DNA of 64,000 bases from Streptomyces sp. LX-29 (GCF_029541745.1 NZ_CP089746.1:5589559-5653558); one strand, 5' to 3'. Positions 7,454 through 18,713 are shown, counted from the first letter of the stretch. Notes: generated by a model not told the origin, from the letters alone. Numbers and translations: made by a program.

Positions 7454-8959
7454 TCAGCCCACCGCGCGCGGCAGCCGCAGGCTCAGCAGCGCCGTCAGCA
7501 CGATGGCCGCCACCTGCACCGCGAGCGTCGTCACCAGCGCGTCCCGCATCCCCGCCGCGGACTCCACGGAGAGGAAGAGCGTGCCGAGGGTGGCCACGCC
7601 CAGGGCCATCGCGGACTGCTGCGTGGTGACCATCACCCCGCTGCCCACCCCGGCCCGCTCGGCCGGCACCTCCGCCAGCACGATCCGGAACAGCAGCGGC
7701 AACTGGAGCCCCTGGCCGAAGCCGGCCAGCGCGATGCCCGGCAGCAGCGCCCACACGTCCAGGTCCGGCCAGCCGCGCAGCACCGTCACGGCGAGCAGCG
7801 TCAGGCCCAGGCCCTGCACCACCGCGCCGACCGTGATCACCCGGCTGCCGAACCGGGCCGCCAGCCGCGGGCCCGCGAGCGAGACGCAGAAGAAGGCCAC
7901 CGCCATCGGCACCAGCGCCACCCCGGCGGCCACCGGCCCGAACCGCAGGCCCTCCTGGAGCGCCACCGCCACCACGAACATGAAGCCGCCGAAGCCGGTG
8001 GAGAACGGCACCACCAGCGCCAGGCCGCGCCGCAGCCCCGGCAGCGCGAACAGGCTCGGCGGCACCAGGGGGACCCGGTCGGGCCGGCCCGCGGCGTCGA
8101 GGCGCCGCTCCACCACGAAGAACGCGGCCGCGGCCGGCGGGAACAGCGCCAGCAGCACCCAGGTCCACAGCGGCCATCCCGCGGCCCGCCCCTCCGTCAA
8201 CGGCAGCAGCAGCGTGACCAGCGAGAGCGCCAGCAGCACCGTGCCGGCCACGTCGACCGGCGCCGGGCGGTCGGAGCGGGTCTCCGGGACGGTACGGGCG
8301 GCGAGCACCAGCCCCAACAGCGCGACCGGCACGTTGACCAGGAACACCGCGCGCCAGCCGGTGCCCGCCAGGTCCGCCGCGACCAGCACCCCGCCCAGGA
8401 TCTGGCCGGCGACCATCGACAGACCGCCGGTGGCGCCGTACAGGCTCAGCGCCCGGGCCCGGCGCGGGCCGGAGGTGGTGGCCTGGATGGTGGCCAGCAC
8501 CTGGGGGAGCAGCAGCGCGGCGGCCGCGCCCTGCGCCACCCGCGCCCCGACCAGCGTCCAGGCGTCCGGTGCCAGCCCGCAGGCCAGCGAGGTCACGCCG
8601 AAGGCGGCCATGCCGACGAGGAACAGCCGGCGGCGCCCGAAGGTGTCGCCGAGCCGGCCGCCGAGCACCAGCAGCACGGCGTACGCCACGCCGTACCCGG
8701 CCACCACCAGCTCCAGCACGGCCGGGCTCGCGTCGAGGTCGCGGCCCATCGCGGGCAGGGCGACGTTGACGATGAAGAAGTCGATCATCGGCAGGGCGGA
8801 GCCCAGCAGAATGGTGATCAACCCGGGCGCGGTCAGCCCGGCCGGGTCCTTGGCCGGGGCCCGGCCCCGGGACGTGGTCGAGGTCGAAGTCGACGTCGAG
8901 GTCGAGATGGGTGCTGTCGAGGTGGGGGGAGCCTGGGCTCGTATCCGGGTATCGCTCAC
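7454..8959 (-). CDS. MFS drug-type transporter (DHA2-like)
   Basis: 501-residue, roughly 14-helix proton-driven exporter of the drug:H+ antiporter-2 type. After an N-terminal Ser/Thr-rich tail (STSTSTSTSTTSRG), helix 1 holds the family motif MIDFFIVNVALP and the loop-2/3 motif GGRLGDTFGRRRLF (motif A). The GTG at 8959 has GAGG 9 bases upstream; a longer frame begins at 9031 inside the operator. It diverges from the MmyB-type regulator gene at 9061, so that regulator probably controls it. The substrate is unknown, possibly an antibiotic or dye. Confidence 0.88.
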   Translation of the reverse strand: MSDTRIRAQAPPTSTAPISTSTSTSTSTTSRGRAPAKDPAGLTAPGLITILLGSALPMIDFFIVNVALPAMGRDLDASPAVLELVVAGYGVAYAVLLVLGGRLGDTFGRRRLFLVGMAAFGVTSLACGLAPDAWTLVGARVAQGAAAALLLPQVLATIQATTSGPRRARALSLYGATGGLSMVAGQILGGVLVAADLAGTGWRAVFLVNVPVALLGLVLAARTVPETRSDRPAPVDVAGTVLLALSLVTLLLPLTEGRAAGWPLWTWVLLALFPPAAAAFFVVERRLDAAGRPDRVPLVPPSLFALPGLRRGLALVVPFSTGFGGFMFVVAVALQEGLRFGPVAAGVALVPMAVAFFCVSLAGPRLAARFGSRVITVGAVVQGLGLTLLAVTVLRGWPDLDVWALLPGIALAGFGQGLQLPLLFRIVLAEVPAERAGVGSGVMVTTQQSAMALGVATLGTLFLSVESAAGMRDALVTTLAVQVAAIVLTALLSLRLPRAVG

Positions 8960-8986
8960 GCCGACGAGCCTCGTCGCCGCCCCAGC

Positions 8987-9028
8987 CTGGTACCAGAGTC
9001 TCTTTATCCTGGTACAAGAGGTACCTGG
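8987..9028. promoter_or_regulatory. palindromic operator region between divergent MFS and MmyB-type genes
   Basis: CTGGTACCAG at 8987-8996 is a perfect 10-bp palindrome. CCTGGTAC recurs at 9008-9015, and GGTAC-AAGAG-GTACC at 9011-9025 forms a second inverted repeat. The repeated GGTAC half-sites sit midway between the two divergent starts (8959 and 9061), the expected position for a shared operator. Confidence 0.65.
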
Positions 9029-9060
9029 CAACCGGCTGGGCGCTCCGGCAGGCTGAGATC

Positions 9061-9936
9061 ATGAGTACGACGATCATGCGGCCCGCGGGCACCGACACCG
9101 AGACCCGGCGCTCCGAACTCGCCGCCTTCCTGCGCAGCCGTCGTGAGCGGATCACCCCCGAGCAGGTCGGGCTGGTGCGCGGCGCCCGGCGCCGCACCCC
9201 CGGCCTGCGCCGCGAGGAGGTCGCCCAGCTCTCCGCCGTCGGCGTCACCTGGTACACGTGGCTGGAGCAGGGCCGCGACATCAAGGTCTCCGCCCAGGTG
9301 CTGGACGCCATCGCCCGTGCGCTGCTGCTCGACCGCAGCGAGCGCGCCCATCTCTTCGCCCTCGGCGGGGCCACCGACCCGGCTCCGAGCGGCGAGTGCG
9401 GCGGGGTGCCGCGGTCGCTGCGGCTGTTGATGGACGAGTTGGAGCCCTTGCCGGCCTGCGTGCAGAACAGCCGGTCCGACATCCTCGCCTACAACCGCGT
9501 CTACGGGCGGATGATGTGCGACCTCGACGCCCTGCCGCCGGAGGACCGCAACTGCCTCTGGTTGGCCTTCACCAACGCCGCCTGGCGCGCCAGCCTGGTC
9601 GACCCGCACGAGGCGGTCCGCGCGATGACCGCCAAGTTCCGCGCCGCCATGGCCGAGCACGTCGCCGATCCGGCCTGGAAGGCCCTGGTCAGGCGGCTGC
9701 ACGAGGCGTCGCCTGAGTTCCGGGAGATCTGGCGGCGGCACGAGGTGCTGCGGCCCGGCGAGAAGACCAAGGTCTTCCGCCAGTCGAGCGTCGGCCTGTT
9801 GCGCCTGAACTACACCCCTCTCTGGACCGCCCAGACCCCGGGCGTCGGGACCAGGCTGCTGACGTACGTCCCCGCCGACGCGGAGTCCCGCGAGCGTCTG
9901 GAACGGCTGCACGCGCTGGCCCTGACCCCGGCCTGA
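9061..9936 (+). CDS. XRE-family regulator with MmyB-like ligand-binding domain
   Basis: 291-residue regulator. HTH_3 domain at residues 15-95 contains LRREEVAQLSAVGVTWYTWLEQGRD and LDAIARALLLDRSERAHLFALGG. The C-terminal MmyB-like domain (from about residue 110) includes LPACVQNSRSDILAYNRVYGRMM and LRLNYTPLWTAQTPGVGTRLLTY, a fold reported to bind fatty-acid-like ligands. The ATG at 9061 gives the usual N-terminus; the ribosome site is weak. It probably represses the divergent MFS gene through the GGTAC palindromes. It ends 57 bases from a convergent second MFS gene. Confidence 0.88.
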   Translation: MSTTIMRPAGTDTETRRSELAAFLRSRRERITPEQVGLVRGARRRTPGLRREEVAQLSAVGVTWYTWLEQGRDIKVSAQVLDAIARALLLDRSERAHLFALGGATDPAPSGECGGVPRSLRLLMDELEPLPACVQNSRSDILAYNRVYGRMMCDLDALPPEDRNCLWLAFTNAAWRASLVDPHEAVRAMTAKFRAAMAEHVADPAWKALVRRLHEASPEFREIWRRHEVLRPGEKTKVFRQSSVGLLRLNYTPLWTAQTPGVGTRLLTYVPADAESRERLERLHALALTPA

Positions 9937-9993
9937 TCCGGTCCGAGGGCGATCGCCGGAGGGCGGTCGCGGGACCTGCGCGGAGCGCTGAGG

Positions 9994-11499
9994 TCACGAC
10001 GGCCCCACGCCGGGCGGCGGACACATGTCGGCGTTGGCCGGGGGGCGGCCCGGTCGGGCGGGCTCGTCGAAGAGGGTGGCGGCGCGGCGGGCGGAGCGGT
10101 CGGCCCAGGGGGTGGTGGTGAGGACGCCCAGCAGCAGGATGACGCCGCCGCAGCCGGCGATGATCCACCAGGCGGGGCGGCTGGCGGCGGCGAAGTCGGC
10201 GGCGGAGGCGGCGCCGTGCAGGGAGGCGACGCCGCCGACGATGCCCGCCGCCAGGACGGAGCCGATCACGGCCACGCCCAGCGAGGTGCCGATCTGCCGG
10301 CTGGTGGAGGCGACGGCGGCGGCGACCCCCGCCTGAGCGCGGGGCATGCCCGAGACGGCGGTGTTGGTGATCGGGGCGTTGACCAGGCCGAAGCCGATGC
10401 CGAAGAGCACATAGCCGGTGATCAGCGTGGCGTTGTGGGCATGGGCGTCGAAGCCGGCGAAGAGGACCCCGCAGCCGCCCATCGCCAGCCCCGCCAGCAG
10501 CAGCGGCAGCCGTGGCCCGCGCCCGCCGACCATCCGCCCCGACAGCGGCGCGAAGACCAGGCACATGGTCGCCATCGGCAGCATCCACAGCCCGGCGTCC
10601 AGCGGGGACAGCCCGCGCACCTCCTGGAGGTACAGGGCGTTCACGAACAGGAAGCCGCTGAGCGAGGCGAAGGCGCACACCGCGTTGACGGTCGCCCCAC
10701 TGAACGGGACGCTGCGGAAGAAGCGCAGTTCGATCAGCGGGTCCACCCGGCGCCGCTCGTAGTGGATCAGCCCCACCAGCGCCAGCACGGCGATCGCGGC
10801 GCAGATCGGGATCAGCGGCCCGTCCAGCCCCACGCCCGGCGCCTCGATGATCGCGTAGGTGACGGAGCCGAGCAGCGCGATGACCAGGAGCTGGCCGACG
10901 ACGTCGACCCGGCGCGGGCGGGGGGCCTGGGACTCCGGCACGTACCGCGCGGTCAGCGCCATCGCGAGGATGCCGACCGGGAGGTTGACCCAGAAGATCG
11001 AGCGCCAGCCGACCGACTCCACCAGCACTCCGCCGATCACCGGCCCGGCCGCCATGCTGATGCCCACCACCCCGCCCCATACCCCGATGGCGCGGGCGCG
11101 CTCGCGGGGGTCGGTGAAGGTGTTGGTGATGATCGACATCGCCACCGGGTTGAGCATCGAGCCGCCGACGGCCTGCACCATCCGGAAGACCACCAGGAGC
11201 TCCAGGTTCGGGGCGAGGCTGCACAGCCCGGAGCCCACCGTGAAGATCACCAGTCCGAGTTGGAAGACCCGCTTGCGGCCGATCCGGTCGGCGGTCGACC
11301 CGGACAGCATCAGCAGGGAGGCCAGCACCAGGGCGTAGGCGTCGATCGTCCACTGCATGCCGGAGACCGAGGTGTCCAGGTCCCGTCGCATCACCGGCAG
11401 CGCGACGTTGAGCACGGTGTTGTCCAGGCTGACGAGCAGCAGGCTCATACAGCAGACGGCGAGCACGAGCAGGCGCCGCCGTTGGCTCAGCTCAGGCAT
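9994..11499 (-). CDS. MFS transporter, DHA2 family
   Basis: 501-residue 14-helix exporter of the EmrB/QacA type. Visible: helix 1 VSLDNTVLNVALPVMRRDLD, motif A as GSTADRIGRKRVFQLG, and the antiporter motif C region GGVVGISMAAGPVIGGVLVESVGWRSIFWVNLPVG. The ATG at 11499 yields the usual start before the first helix; no ribosome site is evident and a TAGCGT element lies close upstream, so a leaderless transcript is possible. It diverges from dus by about 110 bases. Substrate unknown. Confidence 0.88.
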   Translation of the reverse strand: MPELSQRRRLLVLAVCCMSLLLVSLDNTVLNVALPVMRRDLDTSVSGMQWTIDAYALVLASLLMLSGSTADRIGRKRVFQLGLVIFTVGSGLCSLAPNLELLVVFRMVQAVGGSMLNPVAMSIITNTFTDPRERARAIGVWGGVVGISMAAGPVIGGVLVESVGWRSIFWVNLPVGILAMALTARYVPESQAPRPRRVDVVGQLLVIALLGSVTYAIIEAPGVGLDGPLIPICAAIAVLALVGLIHYERRRVDPLIELRFFRSVPFSGATVNAVCAFASLSGFLFVNALYLQEVRGLSPLDAGLWMLPMATMCLVFAPLSGRMVGGRGPRLPLLLAGLAMGGCGVLFAGFDAHAHNATLITGYVLFGIGFGLVNAPITNTAVSGMPRAQAGVAAAVASTSRQIGTSLGVAVIGSVLAAGIVGGVASLHGAASAADFAAASRPAWWIIAGCGGVILLLGVLTTTPWADRSARRAATLFDEPARPGRPPANADMCPPPGVGPS

Positions 11500-11609
11500 G
11501 ATCTGAACGCTACAGCGGCAGCGCCGCTCCGGCGCTGGCGATGCGTCCGCGTGGGTGCGGGACAATGGGAGGTCGTCCCTCCTGCCCGCGCACCCCGAGG
11601 AAGCCGCCC

Positions 11610-12746
11610 ATGACCCTGACGCAGCAGTTGCAGATCGGACCGCACACGGTCCAGCCGCCGGTGGTGCTGGCGCCGATGGCCGGGATCACCAACGCGCCGT
11701 TCCGCACCCTGTGCCGCGAGTTCTCGGGCGGTAAGGGCTTGTTCGTCAGCGAGATGATCACGACGCGGGCGCTGGTCGAGCGGGACGCCAAGACCATGCG
11801 GCTGGTCCACTTCGACGGGACCGAGAAACCGCGTTCCATCCAGCTGTACGGGGTGGACCCGGTCACCGTCGGCAAGGCCGTCCGGATGATCGTGGAAGAG
11901 GACCTCGCCGACCACATCGATCTGAACTTCGGCTGCCCGGTGCCGAAGGTGACCCGCAAGGGCGGCGGCTCGGCGCTGCCGTTCAAGCGCCATCTGCTGC
12001 GCGCGATCCTGCGCGAGGCGGTGACCGGCGCGGGCGACCTGCCGGTGACGATGAAGATGCGCAAGGGCATCGACGACGACCACCTCACCTACCTCGACGC
12101 GGGCCGGATCGCGGTCGAGGAGGGGGTGACGGCCATCGCCCTGCACGGTCGCACCGCGGCGCAGCACTACGGCGGCACGGCCGACTGGGAGGCCATCGCG
12201 CGGCTGAAGGAGGCCGTGCCGGAGATCCCGGTGCTGGGCAACGGCGACATCTGGTCGGCGGACGACGCCGTGCGGATGATGCGCGAGACCGGCTGCGACG
12301 GCGTGGTCGTGGGGCGCGGCTGCCTGGGGCGCCCCTGGCTCTTCGGCGACCTGGTCGCCGCGTTCGAGGGCGGCGGGAGCCCCGCGCGACCCACGCTGCG
12401 CGAGGTGGCGGCGGTGATGCGGCGCCACGCCGAGCTGCTGGGGGAGTGGCTGGAGGACGAGGCGCGCGGTGTCATCGACTTCCGCAAGCACGTCGCCTGG
12501 TACACCAAGGGCTTCTCGATCGGCTCCGAGGTTCGGAAGAAACTGGCGATCACCTCATCGCTGGACGAAATGGACGCTCTTATGAGCGAGCTCGACCTCG
12601 ACCAGCCCTGGCCGATGGGTGCCGACGGCCCGCGTGGACGCACGTCGGGGAGGAACCGGGTCGTCCTGCCGGATGGCTGGCTCAATGATCCGTATGAGCA
12701 GGCATCCGTCGACGTCGACGCGGAGTTGGACACCTCGGGGGGATGA
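11610..12746 (+). CDS. dusB: tRNA-dihydrouridine synthase (DusB-like)
   Basis: 378-residue flavoenzyme reducing uridine to dihydrouridine in the D-loop of tRNAs. FMN-barrel motifs: APMAGITNAPFRTLCREF, QLYGVDPVTVGKAV, then NFGCPVPKVTRKGGGSAL with the catalytic cysteine, LHGRTAAQHYGG, PVLGNGDIWSADDA and VGRGCLGRPWLF. The C-terminal helical domain begins at about residue 270. The ATG at 11610 has GAGGAA 8 bases upstream. Stands alone in front of a terminator-like hairpin. Confidence 0.93.
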   Translation: MTLTQQLQIGPHTVQPPVVLAPMAGITNAPFRTLCREFSGGKGLFVSEMITTRALVERDAKTMRLVHFDGTEKPRSIQLYGVDPVTVGKAVRMIVEEDLADHIDLNFGCPVPKVTRKGGGSALPFKRHLLRAILREAVTGAGDLPVTMKMRKGIDDDHLTYLDAGRIAVEEGVTAIALHGRTAAQHYGGTADWEAIARLKEAVPEIPVLGNGDIWSADDAVRMMRETGCDGVVVGRGCLGRPWLFGDLVAAFEGGGSPARPTLREVAAVMRRHAELLGEWLEDEARGVIDFRKHVAWYTKGFSIGSEVRKKLAITSSLDEMDALMSELDLDQPWPMGADGPRGRTSGRNRVVLPDGWLNDPYEQASVDVDAELDTSGG

Positions 12747-12835
12747 CGCCCTCGTAGCGCGGCCGTAACGGGTCCGAATGATGGGATCCGGCCAGTGGGC
12801 GGTGCGTGATTCTCGCCACGCTTGATGCATGGTTT

Positions 12836-12847
12836 GCTCATATGAGC
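12836..12847. promoter_or_regulatory. 12-bp perfect palindrome in the dus-ppdK gap
   Basis: GCTCATATGAGC is a perfect palindrome in an AT-richer patch 90 bases after dus and just before the hairpin at 12873. It is a plausible dimeric-regulator site, but no promoter can be tied to it firmly. Confidence 0.4.
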
Positions 12848-12872
12848 GTTTTCGAGGCGGATCCATCTTTCC

Positions 12873-12899
12873 AAGGGGTGGCACTGGGTGCCACCCCTT
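12873..12899 (+). terminator. terminator hairpin after dus
   Basis: Perfect 12-bp stem AAGGGGTGGCAC / GTGCCACCCCTT with a 3-base loop TGG. A TTTGGTG stretch follows. It lies 126 bases after the dus stop and 247 before ppdK, so it may equally be an attenuator in a long ppdK leader. Confidence 0.7.
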
Positions 12900-13075
12900 T
12901 GGTGTTCGTTCCCTTCGGGCTATCCTCACGCTCCGTATGTATTACCGCGCATGGCGCTGGCGTACGGTAGTCATGTGTTCGACTCTTGAAGATGACCCTC
13001 CGTGGTGCAACCCAGGGTGAGGACTTTCGATCTAGTGGCGGACGGGTGGTTACGGCCGCATGACGGCCAAGTGGA

Positions 13076-13104
13076 CGTACCCAGGAACCTTCGATCTGGG
13101 TACG
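13076..13104 (+). promoter_or_regulatory. inverted repeat in the ppdK leader
   Basis: CGTACCCAG (13076-13084) and CTGGGTACG (13096-13104) form a perfect 9-bp inverted repeat around an 11-base spacer, 42 bases before the ppdK GTG. TTCGATCT occurs within it and again about 60 bases upstream. It could be a regulator site or an mRNA hairpin. The rest of the 400-base dus-ppdK gap shows no convincing gene. Confidence 0.5.
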
Positions 13105-13146
13105 CTCCCCGCCGTCAGGGCAGCCGTCCGGAGGAGATCGAGTCCC

Positions 13147-15861
<2,715 letters not shown>

Positions 15862-15874
15862 CGCAGCGGCCCTC

Positions 15875-15898
15875 GCCGGCCCGCGCGAGCGGGCCGGC
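15875..15898 (+). terminator. ppdK terminator
   Basis: Perfect 10-bp stem GCCGGCCCGC / GCGGGCCGGC with tetraloop GCGA, 13 bases after the ppdK stop. Confidence 0.8.
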
Positions 15899-16083
15899 AG
15901 GGGCGCGACCGCGGTGGGCCGTCCGTCCGAAGACGGCGGCCGCGACCTTCCGCGGACGGCCTTGAGACGGCTCGACGGCGGGTCGCCGGCTTGATGCGTT
16001 GAAGGCGGTCTCGACGGTCGACAGACGACCGGAGTCCGTACGCCGGGCACTACCCTCAGCCCGGCCGTGGTTCCGGCTTACAA

Positions 16084-16115
16084 GGGGGCGGCACCTGTGC
16101 GGAGGTGCCGCCCCC
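16084..16115. terminator. second strong hairpin after ppdK
   Basis: Perfect 13-bp stem GGGGGCGGCACCT / AGGTGCCGCCCCC with a 6-base loop. It is 220 bases past ppdK and may be a back-up terminator or the end of an unannotated small transcript. Confidence 0.7.
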
Positions 16116-16136
16116 TCTCACTCCCCCCACGGGAGC

Positions 16137-16168
16137 TGTTGCCGCTCGCATCGGCCCGAGCGGCAACA
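16137..16168. repeat. 12-bp inverted repeat in the ppdK-ArsR gap
   Basis: TGTTGCCGCTCG (16137-16148) and CGAGCGGCAACA (16157-16168) form a perfect stem with an 8-base loop. The short sequence CCCCCCACGGGA occurs just before it and again about 75 bases later. The rest of the 580-base gap is less GC-rich than its surroundings and holds a possible promoter around 16380 (TAGTGT) for the downstream regulator. No gene is supported. Confidence 0.5.
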
Positions 16169-16441
16169 GAAGTGCTCAGTGGCCGGTACGCACTCGTCAC
16201 CCCCCACGGGAACGAGCAATCCGATCCTGAGCACCGCTGTTGAATAGCGGACATTCGCCACACTCCCGCCGCTGCGGCGTTGGGGCGTATACCCGCTTTC
16301 CTGGGGAACAGCATTCCGGTTGGCGCCCGTCTCCGCGACCCGTTTCAAGTGTGGCCAAAAGGGCGTGGTGACTGCCTGTGTTAGTGTGCATACTCGTCCG
16401 TGATCGGGGGGTGGCCACGGCATGTCGCATGTGGGGGTCAG

Positions 16442-17443
16442 GTGCTACGCGTTCACTTCAGTGAACTCGATCTGGCGCGGTTGCGGATGGCGACCCGCCC
16501 TGACGCGCTCTGGGAAACCGTTTTAAGTTTCCACCGGCTCCGCGACAAACAGGGGGAGTTGGTATACGGGGAATGGCGCTCCGGAACGCGCGCCCGGTTG
16601 AAGGGTGAAACGCGTCTGCTGGCGCCCCTGATTCCGCTCCGCGGCTATTTCCCCGACTTCCTGACACCTGCCGAGGGAATAATCGGCGCGGACGCCGCGA
16701 TGGAGGCGCTGCGGGCCACGGATAGCAATCGCTTGCATGATGAAATCTCCCGGCTCACCGCCGCGCGCAGTCTACCCGCGTGGATACGGGACCTGGCCGA
16801 GGGGGTGGACCGGTCGCTGGAGCGGCTGGTCAGCGCGCTGCGCGCGTACCACCAGGCGGCCATAGCGCCGTACTGGCCGCACATACAGGCCCGTATCGAG
16901 GCCGATCGGGCCACCCGGGGTCGGGCGCTGCTGGACGGGGGCGCGGACGGTCTGCTGGCCTCGCTGCCGTCGACGATGCGCTGGAGACCTCCGGTCCTGG
17001 AGGTGGACTACCCCGCAGACCGGGATCTGCGGCTGGGCGGGCGCGGTCTGCTGCTCCTGCCGTCGTTCTTCTGCCGGCGGACGCCGGTCACCTATCGGAA
17101 TCCCGATCTGACGCCGGTGCTGGTCTATCCGGTGGAGCACACGCCCGAGTGCGCCCCGCCGCGCCCGCTGTGCCAACCGGTCAGCGCCCCGGGCAAGACG
17201 CACTCGCTCGGCAAGCTCGTCGGGCAGACCCGGTCCGCGGTGCTCCAGGGCGTCGGCGGCGGGTGCACCACCAGCGAACTCGCCCGCCGGGTCGGGGTGT
17301 CGCTGGCCTCCGCCAGCCAGCACGCCAGCGTGCTGCGCGAGGCTGGACTGCTGTTGACCCTGCGCCAGGGTGGCGCGGTGCTGCACACGCTGACCCCGCT
17401 GGGCGCCGCCCTGCTGCGGGGCGGCGCACCGGCGGAGGTCTGA
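16442..17443 (+). CDS. ArsR-like winged-helix regulator with a TTA codon
   Basis: 333-residue protein. The C-terminal winged helix (about residues 250-315) reads RSAVLQGVGGGCTTSELARRVGVSLASASQHASVLREAGLL, typical of ArsR-like HTH domains. The N-terminal 240 residues (RVHFSELDLARLRMA...) form a conserved Streptomyces domain of unknown function. The GTG at 16442 follows GGGGG. Codon 28 is TTA and codon 2 is CTA, both very rare in Streptomyces; TTA predicts dependence on the developmental tRNA bldA. The first 100 codons have clearly lower third-position GC than the rest. The stop is 5 bases from the convergent phoX-like gene. Confidence 0.8.
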   Translation: MLRVHFSELDLARLRMATRPDALWETVLSFHRLRDKQGELVYGEWRSGTRARLKGETRLLAPLIPLRGYFPDFLTPAEGIIGADAAMEALRATDSNRLHDEISRLTAARSLPAWIRDLAEGVDRSLERLVSALRAYHQAAIAPYWPHIQARIEADRATRGRALLDGGADGLLASLPSTMRWRPPVLEVDYPADRDLRLGGRGLLLLPSFFCRRTPVTYRNPDLTPVLVYPVEHTPECAPPRPLCQPVSAPGKTHSLGKLVGQTRSAVLQGVGGGCTTSELARRVGVSLASASQHASVLREAGLLLTLRQGGAVLHTLTPLGAALLRGGAPAEV

Positions 17444-17448
17444 GCGGC

Positions 17449-18606
17449 CTAGCCGCGGAACGGCCCCGTCACCTCGTAGGTGACCCCGGCCGAGGAACTC
17501 CCCGAGCTGCCGCGCTGGCTGGAGAAGTAGAGCCGGCGGCCGTCGGGCGAGAACGCCGGGCCGGTGATCTCCGAGCCGGAGTGGCCGGTGACCCGCAGGA
17601 ACGGCGCGACGACGTCGTCCGGCGTGATGAGGCAGATCTCCATGTTCCCGCCGTCCTCGGCGATGTACAGATCACCCGAGGGAGCGCCGGTGATGTTGTC
17701 CACGCCGGTGAGCGGGGGCGTGCCGGAGACCAGTGAGTCGTCGTAGGCCAGCTCGTACGTGCCGGCCGCGAGGTTGACCTGCCACACCCGGTTGTCGCCC
17801 TTGGTGGTGAACCAGACGGTGTCGTCCGCGTAGTGGCAGCCCTCGCCGCCGTTGAACCGCTTGGCCCCGGAGACCTGGTTGCGGGTGGCGGTCGGTGAGC
17901 CGTCCGGGTCCGGCACGGTCGCCCAGGTGAACGTGCCGGAGGTGGCGGAGCCCGCCCTGAGCACCTGGAGGGTGCCGGTCGACAGGTCGCCCCAGGTGGT
18001 GGGGAGGAAGCGGTAGAAGCAGCCGTCGCCGGTGTCCTCGGTCATGTAGACGGCCCGGCGCACCGGGTCGGCCGCCGCGGCCTCGTGCTTGAAGCGCCCC
18101 ATGGCCGGACGGCGGACCGCCGCGTTCACGCCCCACGGGTCGGTCTCGTAGACGTAGCCCCGGTCGACCTCCTCGCAAGAGAGCCAGGTGCGCCACGGGG
18201 TGGCGCCGCCCGCGCAGTTCTGCCGGGAGTCGGCCAGGATCCGATAGGCGCCGGTGATGGTGCCCGCCGCGTCGAAGCGCACGGCGCTCACCCCGCCGCC
18301 GGGGTTGATCTCGGAGTTGGAGACGTAGATCCAGCCGCTTCCGTCGGCGAAGCAGGCGCCGCCGTCGGGGGCGTCGTGCCAGCCGTACGAGGTGCCCGCG
18401 ACGGTCTGGCGAGACCGGGCGATCACCCGGCTGCTGAAGCCGGCGGGCAGCTGGATGCCCCGGGCATCGGCCGCCCCGAGCGCGCCGTACGGGCCGGGGC
18501 CGGGCTGGGCGGGCGCGGCGTACGCGGCGCCCCGGGTGAGGGTGCCTCCGAAGACGGCGGCCGAGGTGCCGATCACCGCCGCGCGCAGGAGACTGCGTCG
18601 TTCCAT
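17449..18606 (-). CDS. Tat-exported PhoX-like (DUF839) protein
   Basis: 385-residue secreted protein. The N-terminus MERRSLLRAAVIG is a twin-arginine signal ending near AYA. The rest resembles the PhoX/DUF839 beta-propeller family of calcium/iron-dependent alkaline phosphatases: LSCEEVDRGYVYE, GRFKHEAAAAD, VYMTEDTGDGCFYRFLP, EGCHYADDTVWFTTKGD and GVDNITGAPSGDLYIAEDGG. Shorter than classical PhoX, so substrate range is unsure. The ATG at 18606 has GGAG 5 bases upstream. A PHO-box-like repeat lies in its promoter, which would fit phosphate-starvation control. Confidence 0.8.
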   Translation of the reverse strand: MERRSLLRAAVIGTSAAVFGGTLTRGAAYAAPAQPGPGPYGALGAADARGIQLPAGFSSRVIARSRQTVAGTSYGWHDAPDGGACFADGSGWIYVSNSEINPGGGVSAVRFDAAGTITGAYRILADSRQNCAGGATPWRTWLSCEEVDRGYVYETDPWGVNAAVRRPAMGRFKHEAAAADPVRRAVYMTEDTGDGCFYRFLPTTWGDLSTGTLQVLRAGSATSGTFTWATVPDPDGSPTATRNQVSGAKRFNGGEGCHYADDTVWFTTKGDNRVWQVNLAAGTYELAYDDSLVSGTPPLTGVDNITGAPSGDLYIAEDGGNMEICLITPDDVVAPFLRVTGHSGSEITGPAFSPDGRRLYFSSQRGSSGSSSAGVTYEVTGPFRG

Positions 18607-18680
18607 GGTCACTCCACCGGAGTCGCGGGTGCCCCGCGACCGGGCGGGCGCGGGGGAGGAGCCAGGTCAGTGCGCCGAGG

Positions 18681-18713
18681 ACCATAGGAGGGGTTGGTTG
18701 ACTGTACGCGAAC
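18681..18713 (-). promoter_or_regulatory. possible PHO box and promoter of the phoX-like gene
   Basis: On the minus strand two adjacent 11-base units, GTTCGCGTACA and GTCAACCAACC (18713-18692), each match the PhoP unit GTTCACC at 5 of 7 conserved positions. A TATGGT -10 element follows at 18686-18681, so the box covers the -35 position as in known PhoP-activated promoters. Confidence 0.5.

Noticed and set aside
6332..9064. 910-codon plus-strand frame
   Set aside because: Antisense to reductase and MFS genes, with shadow-type composition.
5724..9482. 1252-codon minus-strand frame as one giant protein
   Set aside because: Only its last 193 codons are a real TetR gene. The rest is an out-of-frame reading of the reductase and MFS genes.
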